In this document: one piece after another, positions 9,628-19,176 of the stretch
Numbering within the stretch: position 1 is the first letter of the stretch
How the letters are laid out: the number at the start of each line of letters is the position of its first letter
Assembly: GCF_015082335.1 (NCBI RefSeq)
Contig: NZ_BLRL01000001.1
Location: 372,001 to 436,000 of the forward strand
From: Moritella sp. F3
GTDB taxonomy: Bacteria > Pseudomonadota > Gammaproteobacteria > Enterobacterales > Moritellaceae
Direction of reading: 5' to 3'
DNA length: 64,000 bases
Position numbers and translations under genes: made by a program
The notes under the pieces: generated by a model
What the model saw: only the letters and a program-made list of their open reading frames with translations
What the model was told of the DNA's origin: nothing
The model's database searches: none

Positions 9628-10730
9628 TTTTCACCTTCCTGTAATAACGTATTTCGCACTTGATCTAACTGATCCAAATAATGGTCAGGTAAGGTTTCAT
9701 ACAAATACTCAAACATAGCCGTTGGTGATGCAGGGGGAATAGCAAGATAACGTGCTACCGCAGCATCAATTTCATCGCTACACGCTTCTTCGATCTGCTC
9801 GATACCTGCGTTATCAATGATCATTTCATCCAAGAGCAAACTGCGCAGTCGTGCCATAGGCTCTTTCTGCCAAGCCTCCCCAACATTGTCCACATCGCGA
9901 TAACGGGATGCGTCATCGGCAGTGGTATGGTCGGATAAACGATAAGATATGGTTTCAATAAGATGAGGTCCTTTCCCGTCTCTTGCTCGGTCGATAGCGG
10001 CTTTTATTTTGAGGTAACATGCGATCACGTCATTACCGTCGACTTGCTCGCAACTCACACCACCAGCAATGGCTTTTTGCGCTAAGGTTTCACAGCTTGA
10101 TTGTTCATCTCGTGGTAAAGAGATAGCCCACTGATTATTGTTAATGATGAATACCAATGGCAGATCCCATACGCCTGCCGCATTGACGGATTCATAAAAG
10201 TCACCTTTTGATGTTGCCCCATCACCACATACCACCACTGCAACACGCGGTTCCCTGCGTAACTTCATGGCATAACTGATACCGACAGCATGACAACACT
10301 GACTCGCAATCGGAATAGTGCAAGGCATGTCTTCTCGTGGTCCTTGAAAATCCATTCCGCGTTCATCACCACCCCAATACATCAAGATCTCTTCAGGTTT
10401 GACTCCGCGAATAAGCACTGCAGCCGTTTCTCGATAAGCCTGAATAAACACATCTTCTTCACGCATTGCTTTACCAATCGCAGCCCCAACCGCCTCTTGA
10501 CCAAGGCAAGAGGCATAAGTGCCAAGGCGACCAGTACGTTGCAGCGCAATAGCTTTGCAATCAAAAGTGCGGGTAAATAACATCCAGCGATAAAATTCAA
10601 CCAACAATTCGCTGCTCACGCCCGCAACAGAAAAGTACTCTAAGGACTCCGATAATCGCCCTGTTTCATCCAGATATTGGGTGTAGCCAACGCGGAAGGT
10701 ATTCTCAGCCTGCTGTTTATTTTTGCTCAT
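9624..10730 (-). CDS. bkdA1: Branched-chain 2-oxoacid dehydrogenase E1 alpha subunit
   Basis: The thiamine-diphosphate-binding subunit shows the motif GDGATSKGDFYESVNAAG ending near INNNQWAIS, and the E1alpha pattern SQCCHAVGISYAMK before it. I place the start at the second of two nearby ATGs because GGAG lies 6 bases before it; the first ATG (10736) directly abuts GGAG. The gene begins inside the 3' end of leucine dehydrogenase, which suits coupled translation and makes amino acid deamination and oxidative decarboxylation of the 2-oxoacid one unit. At 368-370 residues it is slightly shorter than mammalian BCKDHA and normal for bacteria. Confidence 0.9.
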   Translation of the reverse strand: MSKNKQQAENTFRVGYTQYLDETGRLSESLEYFSVAGVSSELLVEFYRWMLFTRTFDCKAIALQRTGRLGTYASCLGQEAVGAAIGKAMREEDVFIQAYRETAAVLIRGVKPEEILMYWGGDERGMDFQGPREDMPCTIPIASQCCHAVGISYAMKLRREPRVAVVVCGDGATSKGDFYESVNAAGVWDLPLVFIINNNQWAISLPRDEQSSCETLAQKAIAGGVSCEQVDGNDVIACYLKIKAAIDRARDGKGPHLIETISYRLSDHTTADDASRYRDVDNVGEAWQKEPMARLRSLLLDEMIIDNAGIEQIEEACSDEIDAAVARYLAIPPASPTAMFEYLYETLPDHYLDQLDQVRNTLLQEGEK

Positions 10731-11832
10731 GGTCATCTCCGGAAAGTGGTCCCATCAATATCTGTTCAGCCAAACTATTCGCGACATCAACTGTTGAACG
10801 GTTTTGTTGCTCTGCTTGCCTGAATATGGCCAATAATGTGTCATATAATGCTGCCAGCTTATGTTGTACAACATCTGGTTTGTTCAAATAGGATATTTGT
10901 AATATGCCACCTGAATTTATTACATAATCAGGTGCGTAAAGAATATTTCTTTCCGCTAACCTTGCTGTCAGAGTAAGATTCTGAAGTTGGTTATTAGCAG
11001 AGCCAGCAATGATAGACGTATTTAGCCGTTCGATAGTATTAGGATTTATCACCTGACCTAGGGCACATGGCGAAAAGACATCACAATCGACAGCATAAAG
11101 ATCATCACCAGTGACAATATCTGCATCAAACTCATCAACAAGCCGTTGCGTTGCTTGGATATTTGGATCTGCAGCCGTTAGCTTAGCGCCGTCATGATGC
11201 AGTAACTTAGCTAACGCATACCCCACGTTACCGACCCCTTGGATCGCAATATGTAAACCAGTAAGTGAGTCACGTTGCAGCTTAAATTTAACCGCGGCTT
11301 TAATGCCGTAATAGACCCCCTTCGCTGTATGCGGAGATGGATCACCCGAGGCCAACCCTGCGGTCGTGGTACACATAACATGGTCAGTTTGACTGGCTAT
11401 CACATCCATATCCGCAATCGTCGTACCACTATCCATCGCGGTGATATAGCGTCCATTGAGGCTCTCGACAAACCGGCCAAACGAGGCAAACAGCGCCTTA
11501 CGATCTGTTAAGTGCTTAGGCTTTAAGATAACGGCTTTACCGCCGCCAAAGGGTAATTTATTAATGGCTGTTTTATAACTCATCCCGGCCGCTAAACAGC
11601 AGGCATCCGTAATCGCAGCATGTGTCGAAGGGTAATCAATTATTCGACAACCACCAATAGCAGGACCTAACTTGGTACTGTGAATTGCGATAATTGCTTG
11701 TAATTGCGTTTCTGGGTCTCGCCAAAAGTGCACATCGCTGAATGGATATTGCTCAGCCATGTCAAATAGATCTATCGACTCTCTCGGTATTTTCGATTCT
11801 TTCGACACTTCCGATTCTATGTAGCTTGCCAT
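10717..11832 (-). CDS. ldh: Leucine dehydrogenase family (Glu/Leu/Phe/Val dehydrogenase)
   Basis: NAD-dependent oxidative deamination of leucine, valine and isoleucine to 2-oxoacids is the expected reaction. The glycine-rich catalytic segment LPFGGGKAVI contains the active-site Lys (K99), with another conserved Lys in MSYK (K87). The Rossmann domain shows IQGVGNVG near residue 205. At 371 residues it is about the length of Bacillus LeuDH. It is the first gene of the minus-strand run, so it supplies substrate to the downstream BCKDH. GGAG lies 8 bases upstream of ATG, inside a 13-base inverted repeat that could be an operator. Phenylalanine or valine preference cannot be excluded from sequence alone. 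Confidence 0.9.
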   Translation of the reverse strand: MASYIESEVSKESKIPRESIDLFDMAEQYPFSDVHFWRDPETQLQAIIAIHSTKLGPAIGGCRIIDYPSTHAAITDACCLAAGMSYKTAINKLPFGGGKAVILKPKHLTDRKALFASFGRFVESLNGRYITAMDSGTTIADMDVIASQTDHVMCTTTAGLASGDPSPHTAKGVYYGIKAAVKFKLQRDSLTGLHIAIQGVGNVGYALAKLLHHDGAKLTAADPNIQATQRLVDEFDADIVTGDDLYAVDCDVFSPCALGQVINPNTIERLNTSIIAGSANNQLQNLTLTARLAERNILYAPDYVINSGGILQISYLNKPDVVQHKLAALYDTLLAIFRQAEQQNRSTVDVANSLAEQILMGPLSGDDHEQK

Positions 11833-11843
11833 GAACGGTTCTC

Positions 11844-11856
11844 CAACCTTAGGTTG
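11844..11856. promoter_or_regulatory. Inverted repeat just upstream of leucine dehydrogenase
   Basis: CAACCT and AGGTTG form perfect 6-base arms around one base, 12 bases before the start codon and next to the ribosome binding site. Such a site could be a repressor operator or a small RNA stem controlling translation. No regulator gene is adjacent, so the role is inferred. Confidence 0.35.
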
Positions 11857-12280
11857 TGAATACCCTGAAGATGCACAGTTAATTACATTTTAAGTCGTTG
11901 GGTATACAGGAGGTTACTCTATGAATAACTATAGACACGATACACAACAGTGCCCATGACCAGACAGGCGATATTGACTAATCGAGATAGAATCGAAAGA
12001 TCATAAAGGCAGAATAGTGAGAAATCGAGACTGATATTCAACAAACTAAGGACAAGGTTTTATTGCCGCCAGATAAATTGATACAGCAGAAGGGCTAGAG
12101 CCATGGAATGCAAGCTTTACAGTGGTTAAATATACAACAGCAAGAGTTTAAAATCGAAAAAATAGTATCAATAATGATAGTGATACATTCTGACAATTAT
12201 AATTTAGAGGATATTTTACGCCATTAGTATCAACATTGTTTGAATAATGCACTAACTACAAATTCAAAAGTAAAATATAC

Positions 12281-12294
12281 GCCCTCCGGGCTTT
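12281..12294 (+). terminator. Short GC-rich hairpin plus T run upstream of the symporter
   Basis: GCCC-TCC-GGGC is followed directly by CTTTT-type sequence (TTTT from 12292). The stem is only 4 bp but all G:C. It lies about 150 bases before the symporter start, so it could end a leader transcript or small RNA rather than a protein gene. Confidence 0.3.
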
Positions 12295-12442
12295 TAATAA
12301 TACGATAAAACTGTTCTACTTGTCATCAATCTAATCAAAATCTAATTTCAACTGAGTGTACACATAAGTTTACACGCTTATATCGGTATATGCTCAGTAA
12401 AATTATTCACTAACTCGACAAGATATACGTTGGAATAAAATA

Positions 12443-13777
12443 ATGGCAACAGGTTCAAGAGCACAGTTTTCGTCTAAATTCGGCTTCATCATGGCTGCAG
12501 CAGGTTCTGCAGTTGGTGTAGGTAATATTTGGGGCTTCCCAACACAGGCAGCAAGTAATGGCGGCGCAGTCTTTTTACTTGTTTATCTATTAATGGTATT
12601 TGTTTTAGCATATCCATTATTAGTTGCTGAGTTAACGATTGGTCGTCATGGTCAAGCAAACCCGATCAAATCAATCCAGTCAATCTGGCCAAAACAAAAA
12701 ATGGCGGCGGCGGGCTTAGGTATCGCAGGCATGGTTGCAGTATCGTTAATCTTAAGTTTCTACGGTATTGTTGCGGGTTGGTTGCTAGGTTCATTATTTG
12801 CCCCTATCTTCTCATTACTTGGCCTTGAAAGCGCTGCGACCTGGATTGAATCATTCAGCACTGAACGTAACCTAGTGATGATGATATTGTTTATGTTCAT
12901 TACTATACGCGTAGTGAGAAGTGGTGTTACCGATGGTATCGAACGTTGGTCATCTCGCTTAATGCCGATGTTATTCGTATTATTTGGTCTAATGACTGCT
13001 TACATCTTAACGCAAGATGGCGCAAGCGAAGGCCTGGCTATGTACCTTATTCCTGATTTCTCACATTTAAGTTCAGACTTAGTGATCAGCGCGATGGGTC
13101 AAGCATTCTTCTCATTGTCTTTGGGTGTATGCACAATGATGGTTTACGGTTCATACCTAAGCAAGAATACCAACATTCCAAAAACAGCAGCACAAGTTGC
13201 CTTGATTGATACGGGTGTTGCATTCGCTGCGGGTCTATTGATTCTGCCGGCAATGTTCGTTGCTCAAAATAACGGTGTTGAAATATACGATGCTTCAGGC
13301 GCATTATTAAGCTCTGATACATTAGTATTTACGGTATTGCCTGCAATGTTCGATACTATGGGTAGCACTGGTATTATCATCAGCATCTTATTCTTCATAC
13401 TTATGGTTATTGCGGCGTTAACCTCATCGATCTCGATGTTAGAAGTACCAGTATCATGTGCAATGGAAGAGTTAAACAAAGAACGTAATACTGTTGTTTG
13501 GTGGATTGGCGGTATCATTACGTTAGTATCAGCAATCATCGTATTTAACTTCGGCGATTTATTTGGCTTAGTAATTACAGCAACGACTGTTTATGCACAA
13601 CCTATCTTAGCGTTAATCTTTGCATTACTTGTCGGTTGGGTGTGGCGTCGTGATCAACTGCTAACTGAAATCAAACAAGGTAACCCAGAACTTGAACAAG
13701 GTTTATTCTGGAAGATCTGGCCTTGGTATGTACGCGTTGTATGCCCTGCACTAATCATTTTAGTATTAGCGTCATAA
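12443..13777 (+). CDS. Sodium-dependent amino-acid symporter (NSS/SNF family)
   Basis: An inner-membrane protein of 444 residues with about 11 hydrophobic segments, the length of bacterial NSS proteins such as MhsT and Tyt1. The first helix carries the family signature FIMAAAGSAVGVGNIWGFP, the unwound TM1 region that binds sodium and the substrate carboxylate, then NGGAVFLLVY. Substrates of related proteins are hydrophobic or aromatic amino acids. It is divergent from the LeuDH-BCKDH operon across a 610-base gap, so uptake of branched-chain or aromatic amino acids is a reasonable inference, not shown. A shared hairpin terminator follows. Confidence 0.93.
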   Translation: MATGSRAQFSSKFGFIMAAAGSAVGVGNIWGFPTQAASNGGAVFLLVYLLMVFVLAYPLLVAELTIGRHGQANPIKSIQSIWPKQKMAAAGLGIAGMVAVSLILSFYGIVAGWLLGSLFAPIFSLLGLESAATWIESFSTERNLVMMILFMFITIRVVRSGVTDGIERWSSRLMPMLFVLFGLMTAYILTQDGASEGLAMYLIPDFSHLSSDLVISAMGQAFFSLSLGVCTMMVYGSYLSKNTNIPKTAAQVALIDTGVAFAAGLLILPAMFVAQNNGVEIYDASGALLSSDTLVFTVLPAMFDTMGSTGIIISILFFILMVIAALTSSISMLEVPVSCAMEELNKERNTVVWWIGGIITLVSAIIVFNFGDLFGLVITATTVYAQPILALIFALLVGWVWRRDQLLTEIKQGNPELEQGLFWKIWPWYVRVVCPALIILVLAS

Positions 13778-13824
13778 TCTAGCGTTAAGCTGGTATTACA
13801 AAAAGTATTAAAGAGAGCATTATA

Positions 13825-13866
13825 AAAAAGGCAGCTACTGGATACATTCCAACTAGCTGCCTTTTT
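13825..13866. terminator. Bidirectional terminator between symporter and CBS gene
   Basis: AAAAAGGCAGCTA and TAGCTGCCTTTTT form a perfect 13-bp stem around a 16-base loop, with A and T tracts on the two sides. It serves the plus-strand symporter and the converging minus-strand CBS gene. Confidence 0.9.
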
Positions 13867-13922
13867 ATTATCTACACTCTTTCTTAGCTACAATCTATGT
13901 TTTTATCTACCGTTCATGCCTG

Positions 13923-14312
13923 TTATAGCTCGTGTAAAATCAATTCCTTATAACCTACTAATCCCAGGATTTCTTCATTTTCAATCACAGGTGTATGTGA
14001 AAAGCTAAAGCGTTCAAACAAACGTGCACAGTAACGAATGTCCATTTCTGGCGGTACCGAGACAATTGGCTTGGCCATGATTTCATAAATGTTAACGCGA
14101 TCGGGTGAACGGTCTTTCGCCAATACTTGTTTAGCGATATCTGACAGTACCAAAATACCATATGCGTCATGCTGGTCACGCTTGTTAACAATAATAACCT
14201 TAGTATCATGTTCTTTCATTGCTGTAATAGCTTCACGAACCGTTTGCATTCCGTCCATGCAAATATAGTTTTGTGTCATTACCGCATTAGCTTTAATTAC
14301 TACTTTACTCAC
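13923..14312 (-). CDS. CBS-domain pair protein
   Basis: A 129-residue soluble protein made of two CBS motifs (about 10-60 and 70-125): TVREAITAMKEHDTKVIIV followed by DAYGILVLSDIAKQVL, then VPPEMDIRYCARLFERFSF followed by ILGLVGYKELIL. CBS pairs bind adenine nucleotides and gate enzymes or transporters. Its ATG overlaps the stop of the PII-like gene by 4 bases, so both are made together. Being last in the run behind two membrane proteins, it probably acts as a nucleotide-sensing regulator of them. The ligand is unknown. Confidence 0.9.
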   Translation of the reverse strand: MSKVVIKANAVMTQNYICMDGMQTVREAITAMKEHDTKVIIVNKRDQHDAYGILVLSDIAKQVLAKDRSPDRVNIYEIMAKPIVSVPPEMDIRYCARLFERFSFSHTPVIENEEILGLVGYKELILHEL

Positions 14313-14659
14313 AGTTCGTTCTCCACAGCTTTCGTTAATTGACTAATTTGATGATTAACACCAACAGCATCTTCTACATCGATTTGTACTGCAATACCTG
14401 AACCCGGCTTTTCATCAAACTGACCGACTTTGTTAATTTCTTCTAAAATATGTCGGCTTAAATGCTCTTCGACAATAAAAAGTAAAACATCACGCTGAGT
14501 TTCTAGCGTTAATCCAAAAAAGGTTTTCGATTGCTTAAGGCCTTCACCTCTGGCGTTGTTAATAATAGTGGCACCTGTCGCCCCCGCACTGCGCGCTGCA
14601 TCCATGATACCGTCAGTAATGCCAGCCTCTACAAAGGCAACGATTAATTTAAAATGCAT
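14309..14659 (-). CDS. PII-like signalling protein
   Basis: A 116-residue protein with the ferredoxin-like PII plan. MHFKLIVAFVE begins strand 1, and ARSAGATGATIINNARGEG is the PII-type signature before the T-loop. The T-loop region (about 38-55) is short and lacks the GlnB uridylylation Tyr context. A Gly-rich segment KPGSGIAVQIDV near residue 85 stands where the B-loop would be. This fits the PII-like group that partners membrane transporters, not GlnB or GlnK. It overlaps the CBS gene by 4 bases and follows two DUF1538 genes by 86 bases. GGAG precedes the ATG. The bound nucleotide or metabolite cannot be read from sequence. Confidence 0.87.
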   Translation of the reverse strand: MHFKLIVAFVEAGITDGIMDAARSAGATGATIINNARGEGLKQSKTFFGLTLETQRDVLLFIVEEHLSRHILEEINKVGQFDEKPGSGIAVQIDVEDAVGVNHQISQLTKAVENEL

Positions 14660-14745
14660 TTAATTCTCCAACAATTCAAAAATTTTACTGTGATTTTTTA
14701 TTACGATTACGCTCGTTACAGCTATAACTCGTCACTGCTTACCAG

Positions 14746-15555
14746 TTAATCTGTTGCCACGTTTTTATCTCGCGTACTGATCCACTGCGATATTTGTGCG
14801 TATGCCATCACCGACATGATCGGGAATAAACTCGCAAAGGCAATAAGACCAAAGCCATCAATAATAGGATTACGACCAGGTACAGTTTCAGCTAATCCAA
14901 GTCCCAACGCCGCAACTAAAGGAACGGTCACAGTCGAGGTTGTTACACCGCCAGAATCATAGGCCAATGGGATTATCAATTTAGGTGCCACTAGGGTTTG
15001 TAATACGACCACCACATAGCCAGCCATGATGTACCAATGGATAGGGTCGCCGACAACAATACGATAGCAACCCAGTGAGATACCAATTGCAACACCAAGC
15101 GCCACAGAGAGACGTAAACCCCACACACCGATAGCGCCGCCCGATACCTCATTGGCTTTAATCGCGACCGCAATTAACGACGGTTCAGCGATAGTGGTCG
15201 CGAAACCAATTAAGAAAGCGAAAAGGTAAACCCAATAATAATCAGTCCAAACCAGCTCTCGCACTGTTTCTGTAACGATTTCAACATTATTCACTCCCGC
15301 TATAAACGCGGGATCCGTCAACTGCTGCGCCATTAGCCGGCCCAGTGGAAATAACGCCCACTCTAAGCCAATTAAAAACAGCGACAAGCCTAAAAGCACC
15401 CATAAGAAACCCATTAGCACTTTGCCCAAATTCGGCAGCGGTTTACGAATAACAGCAAATTGAAAACCAAATAATATAGCCGCAATGGGCAACACATCAT
15501 GAAATGTGGCCGCAATCGTCGACCCTATTTGATTTAACATATCAATAAAGGTCAT
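14746..15555 (-). CDS. DUF1538 family membrane protein (second of a pair)
   Basis: A 269-residue, very hydrophobic protein with about 6-7 membrane segments. It shares with its upstream neighbour the motifs [29 protein letters not shown] and [17 protein letters not shown]. The Gly/Ser/Thr-rich [11 protein letters not shown] segment and the EPxLIA segment resemble repeated re-entrant motifs of transporters, but no substrate is known to me. Its ATG overlaps the upstream DUF1538 stop (ATGA), so the two are probably subunits of one complex. PII-like and CBS genes follow. The function is unassigned; a regulated ion or solute channel or transporter is my inference. Confidence 0.88.
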   Translation of the reverse strand: MTFIDMLNQIGSTIAATFHDVLPIAAILFGFQFAVIRKPLPNLGKVLMGFLWVLLGLSLFLIGLEWALFPLGRLMAQQLTDPAFIAGVNNVEIVTETVRELVWTDYYWVYLFAFLIGFATTIAEPSLIAVAIKANEVSGGAIGVWGLRLSVALGVAIGISLGCYRIVVGDPIHWYIMAGYVVVVLQTLVAPKLIIPLAYDSGGVTTSTVTVPLVAALGLGLAETVPGRNPIIDGFGLIAFASLFPIMSVMAYAQISQWISTRDKNVATD

Positions 15556-16292
15556 AGCATCACCATTCCATAAGCCATTACAAAAATCATCGGGTTAAGC
15601 GACGCTAACGCGATCAGACCAAAACCGTCAATCATCGGGTTTCTGCCTTTAATAGATGAAGCAAGACCAACACCCAGTGCAGTGACCAGCGGTACTGTAA
15701 TCGTCGACGTGGTTACACCGCCCGAATCATACGCAATACCGATAATCTCAGGTGGCGCAAACATCGTCATGATCACCACCAGTACATACCCGCCAATAAT
15801 GAACCACTGTAACGGCCAGCCTTTGATAATACGCAATACACCAAGCGCAATTGCAATACCGACACTCAGCGCAACACTCATTCTTAAGCCTTGTGCATAG
15901 TCATCCATCGCAATTTGCGTTGTACCAATAAGATCACCACTAGCAGCAACTCGTGCGGCCTCGGCGGCAACAGCAATGAGTGCGGGTTCGGCTACCGTGG
16001 TACCAAAACCCAAGCAAAAAGCAAAAGTTAATAGCCAGCCAACGCTACCTTTACGCGCAAACGCATGCGCCATTGATTCGCCAATAGGAAATAAGCCTTG
16101 TTCCAGGCCATGAATAAAGAAGGTTAGTCCTAGCAGTACAAACAGCACGCCAATAAGCAGCTGACTGACATTCGGTAATGGTTGTTGAATAACCACTAAC
16201 TGAAAGAATAAGATGACAATAATAATGGGAGCAAGATCCCTGATACTTCCCAACATGAATTTAACTAGGGTTTTAAACGTGTTAACCAACAT
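15552..16292 (-). CDS. DUF1538 family membrane protein (first of a pair)
   Basis: An integral membrane protein of about 246 residues, paralogous to the next gene. Shared motifs are [33 protein letters not shown] and [18 protein letters not shown] longer frame from GTG at 16316 exists, but its first codons contain the Shine-Dalgarno AAGGAGG, so I start at the ATG at 16292; the spacing is short and the next codon, TTG, is also possible. It heads a four-gene run with the second DUF1538 gene, the PII-like gene and the CBS gene. No biochemical role is known to me. Confidence 0.88.
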   Translation of the reverse strand: MLVNTFKTLVKFMLGSIRDLAPIIIVILFFQLVVIQQPLPNVSQLLIGVLFVLLGLTFFIHGLEQGLFPIGESMAHAFARKGSVGWLLTFAFCLGFGTTVAEPALIAVAAEAARVAASGDLIGTTQIAMDDYAQGLRMSVALSVGIAIALGVLRIIKGWPLQWFIIGGYVLVVIMTMFAPPEIIGIAYDSGGVTTSTITVPLVTALGVGLASSIKGRNPMIDGFGLIALASLNPMIFVMAYGMVML

Positions 16293-16506
16293 AGCCTCCT
16301 TGATTAGATTAATCACGCGGATACTAACGTACTGGAAAACTAAAAAATTGATCTAAATCAATGGAATTAGAGCTAACCCCATAGAGGTGCATTTAACAAC
16401 AGTTAAACCTTGACTTAACTCACATGCAACAACAATGATAGATAAAGAAGCATTAATATTTATTTATGTAATCATAAAATTTGCTATTTACATAACATTA
16501 AACCGC

Positions 16507-18159
16507 CTATCCACTAAACCGTACGCTTGTATAAATTTGCTCTAGCTCTGCAACACTACATCGCTGCCAATGCTCAGGTAATTCGTTTCTTAAACAATGC
16601 TCTAGTTCAATAGATAAATAGACAAAAGATAATGAGTCAGCGTTTAAACTATGGAAATTTTCGTCGGGAGATAGTTCAGTTAAATTTAATGCTTCAATAA
16701 ATAAGTGGCTAATACTCTCCCATTCTTTCTCATTTAACTCTAAAATATTTGAAATAGAACATAAGGTACGCTTAAAAAAACCAACGGTAGGCTTTTTATC
16801 GGCATGATTTGCAATCGTCATAAAATCATATTTCCCATTAGAGAGTAATGGAATATCATCAAATAGAGTGATGATGAATTTATCACGTGGTAATGAATAA
16901 TAGCAGCTTAATCGTGTCAGTAACTGAGTTTTATCGACATCACCATGGCCTGATTCCAAGGCAATAACAATCGCCTTATCATTACCCGTCACTGCACTTT
17001 GCGGATAATCGGTTTTAACGAAGCTTTGCACATCATCGAGATTAATTCGTAATCCAAATAGTTTTACAAATCGTTTAGTACGGCCGACTAAATAAAAAAG
17101 ATCATGATACGTTCTACAAGCAATATCACCTGTAAATAACACATCAGGTGTCTCATCGTCAGCTAAACCTGCGACTGAGTTGGCATAGCCCATCATCACG
17201 TTATTACCACGGTAAACAAGCTCACCTGATTTATCTAGCGCTTTAATCTCGTTACCTTCTCCATCAACAATATAGAGTTCGCCCTGCGGAATAGCGCGGC
17301 CGATGGAATTTGGAAAATCGACAGTCAGATGTGGTGGCAAGTAAGAGATCCTCGGCGAGGCTTCAGTCTGCCCATACATGACAAAAAAATCGACCCCATT
17401 AGCTTGCGCTTGTAATGCATATTCTTTGACTAAAAAACCTTCTAGCTTACCGCCTGCTTGCGTGACATAGCGTAAAGTAGGGTATGTTTTAAAATCAAAA
17501 TTGGTCTTTAACAAAGCTTCAAAAGTATAAGGTACACCTGCAAAACTGGTCGCAGAATATGTCTCTAAGTCATGCCAAAACCCTGTATCTAATACGCAGT
17601 GAGCGGTAAAAACGGTACATGCGCCAGCTTGTAAGTGAGATTGTAAAATAGATAAACCATACGCATAATGTAATTTTAGATGAGCTAGAGCAATATCATT
17701 TTCAGTCAAATTTAAGTACTCGACTATCGACTCCGTATTTGACTGGATATTAGTAGCACTTAGCTTGACGAATTTTGGGGTTCCCGTTGTGCCAGATGTC
17801 GACAGCAACAGAGTTAAATTTGAATGTAACTGATAATTGCACTGTGAGTGCTGCTGAATTTCCCCAAGCCCATTTATAAGCAGATTAGGGTTATAACTAT
17901 TAATAAGTTCAATCGATTTATCACTACTAAAGTTATCCATAAGGTAAACAACTTTATTACTTTTCAAGCAAGCTAAATAGCTAACCACCGACAAGATCGT
18001 ATTTTTTGATTCAATAAATACTAATTCTTTGTTATTTCCGAGTTGCAGGGATAGTACATTAGCTTGATGCTCAAGTTCCGTGTAGGTTATGCGCTCACCA
18101 CTGACTGCATCAATGACTGCAATATTATCTTGAAATCGGTCTAAGTCATTAAAGAACAT
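16507..18159 (-). CDS. Adenylation (AMP-binding) enzyme fused to a C-terminal carrier protein
   Basis: Residues 1-450 form an ANL-superfamily adenylation domain with LLLSTSGTTGTPKFVKLS (phosphate-binding A3), YGQTEASPR (A5), LFTGDIA (A7), GRTKRFVKLFGLRINLDDV (A8) and SNGKYD (A10 Lys). The last 80 residues are an acyl/peptidyl carrier with NADSLSFVYL; the Ser of DSL, about 40 residues from the end, is the predicted phosphopantetheine site. No condensation or thioesterase domain is present. This is the layout of DltA and DltC fused. A membrane acyltransferase lies 30 bases upstream in the same direction, so the activated group is probably handed to it. I start at ATG rather than GTG two codons earlier. 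Whether the substrate is an amino acid or a fatty/aryl acid is not evident. The gene is AT-rich. Confidence 0.85.
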   Translation of the reverse strand: MFFNDLDRFQDNIAVIDAVSGERITYTELEHQANVLSLQLGNNKELVFIESKNTILSVVSYLACLKSNKVVYLMDNFSSDKSIELINSYNPNLLINGLGEIQQHSQCNYQLHSNLTLLLSTSGTTGTPKFVKLSATNIQSNTESIVEYLNLTENDIALAHLKLHYAYGLSILQSHLQAGACTVFTAHCVLDTGFWHDLETYSATSFAGVPYTFEALLKTNFDFKTYPTLRYVTQAGGKLEGFLVKEYALQAQANGVDFFVMYGQTEASPRISYLPPHLTVDFPNSIGRAIPQGELYIVDGEGNEIKALDKSGELVYRGNNVMMGYANSVAGLADDETPDVLFTGDIACRTYHDLFYLVGRTKRFVKLFGLRINLDDVQSFVKTDYPQSAVTGNDKAIVIALESGHGDVDKTQLLTRLSCYYSLPRDKFIITLFDDIPLLSNGKYDFMTIANHADKKPTVGFFKRTLCSISNILELNEKEWESISHLFIEALNLTELSPDENFHSLNADSLSFVYLSIELEHCLRNELPEHWQRCSVAELEQIYTSVRFSG

Positions 18160-18189
18160 ACACACCGCCTACTTCTAAAAATAATTAGG

Positions 18190-19176
18190 TCATAATCCGA
18201 TAAACAATTTAGATCTCTGTTTTAAAATCATCTTAATGATCACAAATGAAGATAACGACAGAAAAAGTGTCATTGCAAAACTTACTGATGCAGCAAATAA
18301 CCCCGTCACTTCAACACTAAGGTATTGGTTATATACTATCCGGATGGTCGATATAAAATAGCCGTGCACAAAATATAAATAAAAACTTAAACGCGCGAAC
18401 ATATTGAGACATTTATTTTTCTTAGATAAATAGCGTTTTGTAAATGCTATCAAGATCACCGACAACGCCATTTTCCACAATAAATCGACTGATGTATTAA
18501 ATGCGCCATCCCATGATAATGAAAGATAAATAATGATATAACCGACTAATATTATGCCACTATACTTTGTTAGCATTTCATAAATATTCGGTCGCTGCCA
18601 AAGTAACATACCCAATAAGTAGGTTGGTAAAAAATACACCGTCCAAATTACGTTATTCACACTAAAATCAGGGCGTCCAAACCACAATGCAGGTATTAAC
18701 GACAGTATAAAAAAAATACCTAATAACTGCTTATTTTTAATATATAGAAAGCTAGGGCTGAAAATATAAAGTGGAATGATCATGGGAATAAACCACAGTG
18801 TGACGAGATGTGCCCCTGACAGCATAAAATACAGATATTGATATACTGGACCTAAACTATGTAACCAATTAATATCAAGCCAAAAATGGGTGTTTTTAAG
18901 CCCTGACATATAAATAACAATAGCTGGAATGGAAACGAAAAAATAAGGGATAATAACAATTTTAAATTTATGTTTTAAGTAATCAACATAATTAAAATTG
19001 GTCGATAACGATGAAAATAGATAACCTGCCACAACTACAAATAATATAGTGGTATTATCAAGTAATAATTCAAGAGCATACAACACCGGTGAGCCATCAT
19101 TATTAATCGTGCCAATCGCATGAATTAACATAATTAATAGAATTGCAATCCCTCTAAAATTATTTATAAATTGCAT
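18190..19176 (-). CDS. Acyltransferase-3 family membrane O-acyltransferase
   Basis: The protein (about 328 residues) has around 10 hydrophobic segments and opens with NNFRGIAILLIMLIHAIG, the family motif with Arg and His ten residues apart in helix 1. These enzymes transfer acyl groups to sugars or other extracytoplasmic acceptors. A longer GTG frame reaches 19230, but the ATG at 19176 has AGGG 5 bases before it and starts just before the family motif. The adenylation-carrier gene follows after 30 bases, suggesting that the carrier-bound group is the donor. Nothing nearby identifies the acceptor (lipid A, O-antigen, teichoic-like or small molecule). The region is clearly more AT-rich than the liu and bkd genes, so horizontal origin is possible. 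Confidence 0.85.
   Translation of the reverse strand: MQFINNFRGIAILLIMLIHAIGTINNDGSPVLYALELLLDNTTILFVVVAGYLFSSLSTNFNYVDYLKHKFKIVIIPYFFVSIPAIVIYMSGLKNTHFWLDINWLHSLGPVYQYLYFMLSGAHLVTLWFIPMIIPLYIFSPSFLYIKNKQLLGIFFILSLIPALWFGRPDFSVNNVIWTVYFLPTYLLGMLLWQRPNIYEMLTKYSGIILVGYIIIYLSLSWDGAFNTSVDLLWKMALSVILIAFTKRYLSKKNKCLNMFARLSFYLYFVHGYFISTIRIVYNQYLSVEVTGLFAASVSFAMTLFLSLSSFVIIKMILKQRSKLFIGL

Larger units (their letters stand above)
11833..12442. other. 610-base divergent intergenic region (LeuDH operon / symporter)
   Basis: No credible protein-coding frame. It must hold the minus-strand promoter of the LeuDH-BCKDH-IcmF operon and the plus-strand promoter of the symporter. It contains the inverted repeat by the LeuDH start and a short GC-rich hairpin at 12281-12291 followed by TTTT. 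The middle (about 11940-12240) is plain AT-rich sequence; a small RNA could end at the hairpin, but I cannot identify one. Confidence 0.6.
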
